64,000 nt of DNA from contig JAGBAJ010000015.1 of NCBI GenBank assembly GCA_017939755.1, positions 1 to 64,000 on the forward strand. The letters run 5' to 3'. The stretch comes from Clostridia bacterium. Its GTDB lineage: Bacteria > Bacillota > Clostridia > TANB77 > CAG-508. Shown one piece after another: positions 18,501 through 25,525 of this stretch (positions are counted from its first letter, which is position 1; every line of letters begins with the position of its first letter). The notes beneath the pieces are model-generated. The model did not search any database, was not told the DNA's origin, and saw only the letters and a list, made by a program, of their open reading frames with translations. The position numbers and the translations under genes were made by a program.

Positions 18501-18710
18501 AGTCAGCCTTAGACAAAATTATAATGTAATAAAAAGTCTCAATATTTATATTTGTAAGCGTCAAGGTACTAAAATAATTTTCTCTTTAGATAATTATTTT
18601 AAGTAGCGAAAGCGTCCGTATCGAAACAGTTATGTTTCGATAGCTGTAAAATATAAATATTGAGACTTTTTATTACATATCTTTTCAAATATTGCTGACT
18701 AGTAAAAAAC
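18501..18710. repeat. MITE-like element with ~30-bp terminal inverted repeats
   Basis: Inverted arms at 18524-18553 and 18648-18678 (outermost ATGTAATAAAAAGTCTCAAT on the left) differ by little more than an extra A. Further out AGTCAGC (18501) and GCTGACT (ends 18710) extend the palindrome. A second hairpin (ATCGAAAC/GTTTCGAT) sits inside. There is no ORF. This non-coding folded element resembles a miniature inverted-repeat transposable element. Confidence 0.75.
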
Positions 18711-18764
18711 AATTATAATTCATAGCAAAAATATTATTAATGAAGTTAAATGTATAATGTCAAT

Positions 18765-19100
18765 TTACATGTTTTGAGTTATTTCTTGTTGAGTATCTAT
18801 CATGTTAATAACATTTTTTATAATTGTAATACATGAATCAAGCTGCTTGCCATCAATTTGAGCAACTTTTTTGATTAAATTTTCATCAAGCACGTTTTTC
18901 TTTCCAAGTAGTATATAATCTGTTGATATATTCGTTTTTTCAGATAATAGAATAATTTTTTCTACAGATAGACAATTTTCTCCATTTTCAATAGTTCCTA
19001 AATATTGTGGTGTGATTTGTAAATAGTTTGCAAACTCATTTTTATTCATATTAAGACTATTTCGTATTTCTTTAATTCTTTTACATATTTCTTTTTTCAT
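18765..19100 (-). CDS. XRE-family transcriptional regulator (111 aa)
   Basis: The N-terminal 65 residues form a Cro/CI helix-turn-helix: IKEIRNSLNMNKNEFANYLQ then ITPQYLGTIENGENCLSVEK, with the recognition helix at about residues 31-40. The C-terminal third is a short helical tail, possibly for dimer contact. AGGAGG lies before ATG 19100. The gene is divergent from the Spo0A-like regulator gene at 19317, and a TTAACG-N8-CGTTAA palindrome lies between them, so it may control itself and that gene. Its last codons overlap a sequence shared with the end of the MITE at 41788. Confidence 0.88.
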   Translation of the reverse strand: MKKEICKRIKEIRNSLNMNKNEFANYLQITPQYLGTIENGENCLSVEKIILLSEKTNISTDYILLGKKNVLDENLIKKVAQIDGKQLDSCITIIKNVINMIDTQQEITQNM

Positions 19101-19130
19101 ATATCCTCCTAAAGCTTATATATATAATGA

Positions 19131-19150
19131 TTAACGATGTTTTACGTTAA
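19131..19150. promoter_or_regulatory. candidate operator of the XRE regulator
   Basis: Perfect palindrome TTAACG-N8-CGTTAA placed 31 bp upstream of the XRE start, near the expected -35 region of its minus-strand promoter. Confidence 0.45.
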
Positions 19151-19316
19151 CCTTATATATGGTAAATTTGAATACATTTTAATCCAGAAAAGAAGGTATT
19201 GGTTAATAATTCGGGATAGTTAAAATTGAGAAATATGTAGTTTTTTGTAGTTTTATGTGAATAATTGTGATATATTTATAATGTATATATTTAAGAAGTA
19301 AACAGGAGGTTTAATT

Positions 19317-20108
19317 ATGGCTAAAGATGAAGTAGTTAGTATATTACTCGTAGAAGATGATGAAATAGAGTGCATTAATATGAAAAATTACATAAATTCT
19401 AGAGATGAAATTAAATTGGTTAATTGTGTTAGCTCTCCATCAGACGCAATAAAATCAGTAAAGACATATTTGCCAGATGCAATTATTTTAGATATAGAGC
19501 TGAATAAAGGACAAGGCTCTGGATTAGAAGTATTAGATAATATAAAGAATATGAATCTACAATATAAGCCTATAATTGTAATAACAACAAATATTGCATC
19601 AAAGATGGTATATAGATATGCACATGAAAATGGTGCAGATATGGTTTTTTATAAATTGAAAAATGATTACTCTCCAGAGCTTGTAATAAAAAATATTTTA
19701 TTATTAAATGGCTTACAGTCTAAGGAGTTATCTGCGCAAAAAATTGATGTGGAAAGTAAGAAGAATTGCCATGATAAAATATCTAATAGAATAAATAGAG
19801 AATTAGATTTAATAGGAATAAGTTCTCACTTGATTGGAAGAAAATATATACATGACTCCATACTATACATATTAGAAGAAAACGATAATAGTGAAAATGT
19901 ATTTTTGCATATAGCAAAGAAATACAAGAAAGGAAATAGTACAATTGGACGTTCAATTCAAACTGCCATTGAACATGCATGGAGAAAGTCTTCAATAGAA
20001 GATTTAGAAAAGCATTATACAGCAGTTGTAAATTATAATACTGGAGTACCAACTCCAACTGAATTAATCTATTACTATGTAGATAAGATTAAAGCAGGAT
20101 TAAAATAA
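19317..20108 (+). CDS. response regulator with a Spo0A-type DNA-binding domain (263 aa)
   Basis: Residues 1-125 are a receiver domain: acidic pocket E13-D14-D15, phospho-acceptor Asp59 in AIILDIELNKG, Thr in VITTN and Lys in VFYKLK. The C-terminal part (about 155-263) matches the Spo0A effector domain: IGISSHLIGRKYIHDSILYI parallels the I-G-V-P-A-H-I-K-G-Y-x-Y-L-R segment, IAKKYKKGNSTIGRSIQTAI the recognition helix region, and EHAWRKSSIEDLEKHY plus PTPTELIYYYVDKI the end. It is divergent from true Spo0A in the recognition helix, so it is probably a paralogue. AGGAGG precedes ATG 19317. A sensor kinase and a 15-codon peptide gene lie downstream. Confidence 0.85.
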   Translation: MAKDEVVSILLVEDDEIECINMKNYINSRDEIKLVNCVSSPSDAIKSVKTYLPDAIILDIELNKGQGSGLEVLDNIKNMNLQYKPIIVITTNIASKMVYRYAHENGADMVFYKLKNDYSPELVIKNILLLNGLQSKELSAQKIDVESKKNCHDKISNRINRELDLIGISSHLIGRKYIHDSILYILEENDNSENVFLHIAKKYKKGNSTIGRSIQTAIEHAWRKSSIEDLEKHYTAVVNYNTGVPTPTELIYYYVDKIKAGLK

Positions 20109-20164
20109 TATTAAATAAAAATACTTAATTAAAAATTTTAACAATCGAATAATAAATTAGTAAC

Positions 20165-20228
20165 AAAAAAGCTTTTAATTTAAAAATTAGAAAAGAGTTT
20201 CTAGTTTTTGAATTAAAAGCTTTTTTTG
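20165..20228 (+). terminator. long hairpin terminator after the Spo0A-like gene
   Basis: AAAAAGCTTTTAATT pairs with AATTAAAAGCTTTTT, with further pairing (TTAGAAA/TTTCTAG) toward the loop, and ends in TTTTTTT. Confidence 0.9.
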
Positions 20229-20355
20229 CTCTTTTTATCACTTTTTCTCAAATATTCTAAATCACGAAAATGCCTATGAATAGGCACTTTGAGTAGTATT
20301 TTTATATCAACAACAAGTTATACATAAAAATATTTTCAGAAAAGAGGTGATTAGA

Positions 20356-20403
20356 ATGTTAGACGATTTAATTAATTATATAAGAAGATTATTAGGTAGA
20401 TAA
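20356..20403 (+). CDS. 15-aa peptide gene between response regulator and sensor kinase
   Basis: ATG 20356 follows AAAGAGGTGATTAGA (a good ribosome binding site). The ORF encodes MLDDLINYIRRLLGR and ends TAA at 20401-20403. An intrinsic terminator begins 14 bp later, and another closes the upstream gene, so this short ORF is a transcription unit of its own. The peptide is amphipathic: Leu/Ile at 2, 5, 6, 9, 12 and 13 face one side and Asp, Asn and Arg the other. It has no leader Gly-Gly or Cys. It may be a signal peptide for the neighbouring AgrC-like kinase or a small membrane-active peptide. Function is inference. Confidence 0.6.
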   Translation: MLDDLINYIRRLLGR

Positions 20404-20417
20404 AAAAATCTATTTTG

Positions 20418-20459
20418 GGTGCATGGTATGAAAAATAAGTTTGACATGTACCTTTTTTT
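20418..20459 (+). terminator. terminator after the 15-aa peptide gene
   Basis: GGTGCATG (20418-20425) pairs with CATGTACC (20445-20452, one G-U) and TTTTTTT follows. Confidence 0.85.
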
Positions 20460-20508
20460 ATTGATTATTTTAGCTTTGTTAATTATAATGTAGCTAGGTG
20501 AAGTATAT

Positions 20509-21978
20509 ATGGATTTTTTAATTACTCTAGCGAAGACTATTTTTATGAACTTGTGTATGATATATGCATATCTTGGAATTAGAGGAAGTAAGAAAATCAT
20601 AAAAAAAGAGGTATTTTTTATTTCAATTCTAAATATAAGTATAAGCGTAATATATGCAATTATTTATGAGTATATTTATATGTATACATATCCAGTTTTA
20701 ATAAATATAGTCTGCAATGTATTTTATGTACTATTGGTAGCTATGCTAATCAAAGAGCTGGATTATAGTTTTCCTATAGCAATGCTATTAACAATCTGCA
20801 TTTCGTTTTTTTCATTTTTCATTGCTTCAATGGTTTTATATTTTGTGACTCTTACTAAGCTATTTTCAATAATAAGGTGGAATATAAGTGAATACATTAT
20901 TGTTGGAATATTACAATTTTTATGTGTTTATCTATTCTTTAAGATAAAAAGATTTAAAAATGGATTTTCCTTTTTCAAGGAAAGAAAATTTTATAAAAAC
21001 ATTAGAATAATGAATCTTATAGTTATTTATATAACAATCGTATTCGTGATTTTTGTTATAAATGAGAACCCATTTATAAATAGAGTAATATTCTTCTCAA
21101 TTTTATTAGGAATGGCATTGATGGTAGTATTAGTAAAACATGCAATTACCAAGCAATATAAGTCAAATATGAAGAATAGATCTATTGAAGTTCTTAAGCA
21201 ACAAATTGAGGAAAAAAATTCTGAAATTAATGAACTAAAGTTAGAGCTAAATAGGGTCTTAAAAATTAATCATAAGTATAATCATAGAATTTCTGCGATG
21301 GAAAGAGCCGTTTCAAAATTGAAAATTAGTGAAGAATTTGCAGAAGAAAATGGTGAACTTACAGAGCTTGTAAAGCAACTATCAAATGAATACAAAAATG
21401 AAATTGATACATTAGAAAGTGTGACTAAAACAGGTATTATCGGTATAGATAATCTTTTAGACCACATGAGCTGTAATACTAAAAAATCAAATATAAAGTT
21501 TTGTGTTGAAGTAAAGTATGATATTTCTGAGATAATAGACCAATTTATTAAACAAGGAAAGTTAGAAACACTTCTTGCAGACCATATCAATGATGCAATT
21601 ATTGCAATAAATTGTGGTAATAGTAATATCAAAGAGATAATGGTAGTGTTTGATAAATCTAACGATATCTATGAAATAAAATTTTATGATACTGGAATTG
21701 AATTTGATATAGACACTCTAATAAAATTAGGTAAAGAGCAAGTGACAACACACAAAGATTCTGGTGGTAGTGGAATTGGATTTGTTACGACTTTTGAAAC
21801 ATTACATGAATGCAAGGGGAGTCTCATAATAGAAGAATATGAGCCACATCAATTCAAATATAGTAAGTCAGTAATTATTAGATTTGATAATAAAAACGTG
21901 TATAAAATACGTTCATACAGGCAAGACGAAATAAATAAGTTAAGCAGCGAATCTGTGATTGTCGAAGGATTGCAATAA
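20509..21978 (+). CDS. AgrC-like GHKL sensor histidine kinase (489 aa)
   Basis: The first ~220 residues hold six or seven membrane helices (e.g. VFFISILNISISVIYAIIY, PVLINIVCNVFYVLLVAML, ISEYIIVGILQFLCVYLFF), typical of peptide-sensing kinases. A coiled coil follows, then NHKYNHRISAMERAV, where the His (about residue 263) sits as the phospho-acceptor does in the AgrC/HPK10 class. The C-terminal ATPase domain has HINDAIIA in the N-box position, FYDTGIEFD (G1) and SGGSGIGFVTTFE (G2). It is the obvious partner of the Spo0A-like regulator upstream. RBS AGGTGA lies 7 bases before ATG 20509. A strong terminator follows. The ligand is unknown. Confidence 0.9.
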   Translation: MDFLITLAKTIFMNLCMIYAYLGIRGSKKIIKKEVFFISILNISISVIYAIIYEYIYMYTYPVLINIVCNVFYVLLVAMLIKELDYSFPIAMLLTICISFFSFFIASMVLYFVTLTKLFSIIRWNISEYIIVGILQFLCVYLFFKIKRFKNGFSFFKERKFYKNIRIMNLIVIYITIVFVIFVINENPFINRVIFFSILLGMALMVVLVKHAITKQYKSNMKNRSIEVLKQQIEEKNSEINELKLELNRVLKINHKYNHRISAMERAVSKLKISEEFAEENGELTELVKQLSNEYKNEIDTLESVTKTGIIGIDNLLDHMSCNTKKSNIKFCVEVKYDISEIIDQFIKQGKLETLLADHINDAIIAINCGNSNIKEIMVVFDKSNDIYEIKFYDTGIEFDIDTLIKLGKEQVTTHKDSGGSGIGFVTTFETLHECKGSLIIEEYEPHQFKYSKSVIIRFDNKNVYKIRSYRQDEINKLSSESVIVEGLQ

Positions 21979-22003
21979 AATTGTAAAATAATCATATAAT
22001 TAT

Positions 22004-22036
22004 CAAACCCCCCATAAATTGTATGGGGGGTTTTTA
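22004..22036 (+). terminator. terminator after the sensor kinase
   Basis: AAACCCCCCATA pairs with TATGGGGGGTTT, followed by Ts. This blocks read-through into cwlD. Confidence 0.95.
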
Positions 22037-22038
22037 GA

Positions 22039-22184
22039 GTGAAAGATAATGGATTTTTGCATCGTTAAATTTCATTTTAAATCTAATCAACGTTCAAAAG
22101 CACGTCTCATAGATTTAAAACTCATTTGACTCGCAAAAATGCAATTCTTTTTCACCCTAGATTTGTGCCTAGAAGGTATGGAGG
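22039..22184 (+). repeat. leader palindrome of the 'gtgaaag...ctttttcac' family with nested hairpin, upstream of cwlD
   Basis: Outer arms GTGAAAG / TTTTTCAC and GATTTTTGC / GCAAAAAT (22039-22060 with about 22132-22155) enclose a second hairpin TTTTAAATCTA/TAGATTTAAAA that is absent from the sister copy at 50996. The element ends TAGATTTGTGCCTAGAAGG then GGAGG, so it supplies the ribosome binding site of the gene that follows. Confidence 0.75.
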
Positions 22185-22189
22185 TTTTT

Positions 22190-22369
22190 ATGATTATTAT
22201 TAGTAAAAAAAGATTATTAAAATTATTTTCTGTTTTAACTATTTGTCTTACCATTTTATTTATGCAGCAGATAGCCGTAGATACAAATTCTGTTCCAACT
22301 GTAACGTTACCTGTTACAAATAAGGTAATAGTTATAGATGCAGGTCATGGAATTCCAGATGAAGGGTAA
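22190..22369 (+). pseudogene. cwlD: 5' part of an interrupted cwlD (N-acetylmuramoyl-L-alanine amidase)
   Basis: ATG 22190 has GGAGG at 22180-22184. The 59 codons in the integrated state encode a membrane anchor (LLKLFSVLTICLTILFMQQI) and the first amidase_3 motif VIDAGHG with zinc ligand His53, then PDEG and a TAA at 22367-22369. The stop lies just inside the inserted element. Everything else needed for catalysis lies in the 3' part at 27101. Joining the two at GATGAAGG gives one 239-codon frame, close to the length of Bacillus CwlD (about 237 aa). CwlD forms muramic-delta-lactam in the spore cortex; that role is family knowledge. As it stands the gene is split and inactive. Confidence 0.9.
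22358..22365 (+). other. left junction core (attL) GATGAAGG
   Basis: Eight bases identical to 27101-27108. To the left lies cwlD coding sequence and to the right element DNA whose GTAATATTTATTGAAGT (22366-22382) forms one arm of the predicted attP inverted repeat. Confidence 0.85.
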
Positions 22370-22450
22370 TATTTATTGAAGTAGAGGAATCAGAGCCAGT
22401 AAGGGCAAAACGAATTTATTTACTGGTATTGCTAAAAAATGAAAAATAAA

Positions 22451-22483
22451 AAACGGTAGCCCCCACCAAGGCTATCGTTTTTT
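22451..22483. terminator. bidirectional terminator near the left end of the element
   Basis: AAACGGTAGCC / GGCTATCGTTT stem flanked by A tract on the left and T tract on the right. It serves the minus-strand gene ending at 22494 and blocks transcription entering from the cwlD side. Between 22370 and 22450 no start codon is linked to an ORF. Confidence 0.85.
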
Positions 22484-22493
22484 ATTTACATTT

Positions 22494-23393
22494 TTATATA
22501 GGTGCAGTCCAAACATTTACAGATTCATAATGTGCTGGAGATTCAAGTCCTTCTAGAAGCTTTGAAATAATAGCTTCTGAACGGAAATATTCACCATCTA
22601 TTTCTATGACCTGGCATATGTATGGCCTTACTATTTCAATATCATAAGTAAACTCTGTATTTGCATATACCAAAGTGCCCATGGAAGAACCATCCGTATC
22701 GGTAACTTTCACGAATTCTCCAGAGATACATTTAACAGCAAGAACATATTCCCATTTAGGAACAGGATTTTGTATCTTACAACCCTTTGCAGAATACTCG
22801 TCAAATACAGGAACATTTTTTACTACTAGTGTTTCACCACGACAAAATTCGCTTTCTAATGCACTTAGTAGATCCTTTTTAGTGCCAGTGTATGTAGTTT
22901 GAACATTTTTTACCTTAGTAGGTGTTGTTAGTTTGGCATTGGATACTTTTACTTTAGGTACTGTGGTTACAGCTTTGAATGTTGTAGCTTTTGCTTTTGT
23001 TGTAGTAGCTGTAGCTTGGGATGTTGTGGCTTTTGCTTTGGTCGTAGTAGTTGTTGTTATAGTTTCGAATGTTGTGGTGTTTGTTTTCGACGTTGTAGTT
23101 GTAGTAGTTGTCATTATTGCGTTTGCTCTTTCGGGAGATTCTACATCCGATGAGTCATTTATTGCTGCAAGAGATTTTGATTTAAAATCAAGAGCCAGTG
23201 ATTCAGCATCCGATGAAGTATAAATGGCGTTGTCTGTAGATACCTGGAGATAGGATGCAATATTCAGTTTTGATTCCAGCTTGTTGAGCCGGTTTATTAT
23301 AATTGTTCCTACAATAAGTATTGCAATCAGTGCTATAGCATTGATTAATGCGAGGATGGGGAGAAGCTTCTTCTTTAAAAATCCAAAAATCAT
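22494..23393 (-). CDS. element-borne Thr-rich membrane-anchored protein (299 aa), unknown
   Basis: I do not recognise the family. Residues about 9-34 are one membrane helix (LLPILALINAIALIAILIVG). A short helical stretch follows, and then residues about 90-165 are a Thr/Ala/Lys-rich low-complexity linker with runs of Thr. The C-terminal ~120 residues look globular, with beta-rich segments (WEYVLAVKCISGEFVKVTD, YICQVIEIDGEYFRSEAI). The layout suggests an extracytoplasmic domain on a flexible stalk. AGGAGG precedes the ATG at 23393. It is the only apparent cargo of the element and runs against the recombinases. Confidence 0.8.
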   Translation of the reverse strand: MIFGFLKKKLLPILALINAIALIAILIVGTIIINRLNKLESKLNIASYLQVSTDNAIYTSSDAESLALDFKSKSLAAINDSSDVESPERANAIMTTTTTTTSKTNTTTFETITTTTTTKAKATTSQATATTTKAKATTFKAVTTVPKVKVSNAKLTTPTKVKNVQTTYTGTKKDLLSALESEFCRGETLVVKNVPVFDEYSAKGCKIQNPVPKWEYVLAVKCISGEFVKVTDTDGSSMGTLVYANTEFTYDIEIVRPYICQVIEIDGEYFRSEAIISKLLEGLESPAHYESVNVWTAPI

Positions 23394-23667
23394 ATAAGTG
23401 ACCTCCTAATTAATTGTTATTTTAGCTTTTCGGATATGTATGTAAACATCTCAGTATGGTGGTACTGGGATTGTTGGAACTAGGATGTAATCATCCATCC
23501 ATAAATAAAATATTATATAAGTTATATTGTACTACATTTCTACAGAAAAGTCAAATTATGTAAAGTATATTTTATGAAAATCATAAGTAGAAAAATTAAC
23601 AATTTTAATTCATAAAATCTAAAATTTCCTAATATTCTTTATTAAGAAAATAAGGAGGTAATATTTA

Positions 23668-23817
23668 GTGAATAATCAAGAAGAAAAAGAAATTTATGAA
23701 ATAGATAACCACAATTATACTGTAATAACAAGAAAAGCAGAAAATGCAGAGAGCCTAGATAATTTATATACAGCATTTAGTAAATATGTAATAAAAAAAT
23801 TAAGTATAAAAGGTTAA
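23668..23817 (+). CDS. 49-aa ORF at the head of the recombinase operon
   Basis: GTG 23668 lies 8 bases after AAGGAGG. The product begins with residues NNQEEKEIYEIDNHNYTVIT after the start and ends VIKKLSIKG, and is acidic at the front and basic at the end. It lies 80 bp before the first recombinase in the same direction. Small ORFs in this position are common in serine-recombinase elements and may be a directionality factor that lets the integrase excise. No known motif is visible, so that role is a guess. Confidence 0.6.
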   Translation: MNNQEEKEIYEIDNHNYTVITRKAENAESLDNLYTAFSKYVIKKLSIKG

Positions 23818-23897
23818 GAAAGCTGAACAAATTAAAAAAAATATAATTGTGTCATCAAGTGATAAATAGTTCTCGTTGATTAAAGGAGGGCAATTTA

Positions 23898-25520
23898 ATG
23901 AATGGTTTAAATTGTAATCAAGTAAATAATAATTTACTTTTTACAGTGCAAAATACACGTTCTGCTAAATATAAAGTGGCAGGATACCTTAGATTATCTA
24001 CAGAAGATGGGGATAAAGAAGTTAGTGATAGTATTATAAGTCAAAGGAGTATTATTGAAAATAAAATAAAAGAGCTAGGAGAAGATTTTGAATTAGTAGA
24101 TTTTTATATAGATGATGGTTATACAGGTCTTAATACTAATAGACCATCATTTCAAAGAATGTTACAAGATGTGGAAACTTCCAAAATAAATACAATAATA
24201 ACCAAGGATTTATCAAGACTTTCAAGGAATAATTTTGAGGCAAACTATTATATTGAATTATACTTTTTAGAGCGAAATATTAGGTATATATCTGTATTAG
24301 ATAATGTTGATACATATTTAAAAAATTCAAATAATGATATGATTGGGTTTAAAACATTAGTCAATGATTGGTATAGTAGAGATATTTCAAGGAAAGTAAA
24401 ATCTGGTGTTTGGGCAAGAAAAGAAAAAGGGTTATATTTAAGTTCAAGAGCACCTTATGGATATAATAAAAGTAAAAGCAATAAGAATCAATTAATTGTA
24501 AATAAAGAGCAAGCAGAAATTGTAAAATTAATTTTTGAAAAACTTGATAGTGGAGAGCGACAAAGTACAATTGCTAAATTTTTGCAAGAGCAAAAAGTGT
24601 TAGCTCCAAGTAGCTATGATGATAATGGGGTTTTTAGAAAAAATGTGTATAAGTGGGATTGTGCTGTTAGTAAAATTTTAAGAAATAAAGTATACTTAGG
24701 ACATACAGAGTACGGAAAAAGAATCAACTTAAGCTATAAATCAGAAAAGGTTAAATATATTCCAAAAGATGAATGGAAGATTGTACTAAATACACATGAA
24801 CCTATTATAGATAAAGAGCTATTTGATAGGATTCAAAGAAAATTAAATATTATGGGGAAAACCAAGAGGGTTAAGTTTGAATGGCTTTTGAATGGACTGG
24901 TTTATTGTAAGGAATGTGGATCTCAGATGGTGCTAAAAGTTGAATATAGAAGTTCAGGAGAAATAAAGTCAAAAAGACTTCATTGTGTGGAAGGAATAAG
25001 AAAAAATAGTAATATATTTTGTAATAGAAAAAGTAGAGGAATAGGTGAGGAAGCTCTTACAAAAATTGTATTAAGAAATGTAAAGGATAAGATAGATAAA
25101 ATAATGAATGCAGAGAAATTAGAGAATCTTATTCTTGCACAATATAAAGAGAGCAATACAAGATTGTTTGATGATACAATAAAAAATTATAAAGAGCAAT
25201 TGGCTAAAATAGAAAAAAACATTACATCATTGTATGAAGATTACAGAAATGAAATTTTAGAGCAAGATGATTATAAAAGATTTTATAAAGCCGAGCTTGA
25301 AAGAAAAAATAATATCAAAAGTAATATTGTCAAATTAAAAAAAGAAATGGTTAACAAACCAAGATTAAGTCTTGAACAATTACAGAAAATAATAGAAGAT
25401 ATATCTAATATAGATAGTTGGAATAAGCAGAGATTAGCAGATTTAATCTATAATGTAGAAGTTGATATTGAAAATAATATATATATTAATTACAGATATG
25501 ATATTTTTGAAATGGTATAA
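23898..25520 (+). CDS. large serine recombinase 1 (540 aa)
   Basis: Site-specific recombinase of the resolvase/invertase superfamily, large form. The catalytic domain (about 25-170) has the nucleophile Ser34 in GYLRLSTEDG, the conserved ISQR, the DDGYTGLNTNRPSFQRM block and ITKDLSRLSRN with catalytic Arg residues. The recombinase domain follows (APYGYNK, then a segment with TIAKFLQEQKVLAP and KILRNKVYLG). A zinc ribbon lies near residue 335 (CKECGSQM plus later LHC and FCNRK), and then a long coiled coil that controls synapsis direction. AAAGGAGG precedes ATG 23898. The next gene starts 5 bp after its stop. Confidence 0.95.
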   Translation: MNGLNCNQVNNNLLFTVQNTRSAKYKVAGYLRLSTEDGDKEVSDSIISQRSIIENKIKELGEDFELVDFYIDDGYTGLNTNRPSFQRMLQDVETSKINTIITKDLSRLSRNNFEANYYIELYFLERNIRYISVLDNVDTYLKNSNNDMIGFKTLVNDWYSRDISRKVKSGVWARKEKGLYLSSRAPYGYNKSKSNKNQLIVNKEQAEIVKLIFEKLDSGERQSTIAKFLQEQKVLAPSSYDDNGVFRKNVYKWDCAVSKILRNKVYLGHTEYGKRINLSYKSEKVKYIPKDEWKIVLNTHEPIIDKELFDRIQRKLNIMGKTKRVKFEWLLNGLVYCKECGSQMVLKVEYRSSGEIKSKRLHCVEGIRKNSNIFCNRKSRGIGEEALTKIVLRNVKDKIDKIMNAEKLENLILAQYKESNTRLFDDTIKNYKEQLAKIEKNITSLYEDYRNEILEQDDYKRFYKAELERKNNIKSNIVKLKKEMVNKPRLSLEQLQKIIEDISNIDSWNKQRLADLIYNVEVDIENNIYINYRYDIFEMV

Positions 25521-25525
25521 GGTAT

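Noticed and set aside
18524-18678. Inverted repeats as a CRISPR array or CRISPR repeat pair
   Set aside because: Only two copies occur, in inverted orientation, with no spacers and no cas genes anywhere in the window.
22376-22450. Possible C-terminal coding remnant at the left end of the element (EVEESEPVRAKRIYLLVLLK)
   Set aside because: The frame is open to a TAA before the terminator but has no start codon or binding site, and I cannot match it to the end of a recombinase.
22933-23223. Val-rich plus-strand open frame inside the element
   Set aside because: It is the shadow of the Thr-rich stalk coded on the minus strand, where ACN codons read as valine-type codons in reverse.
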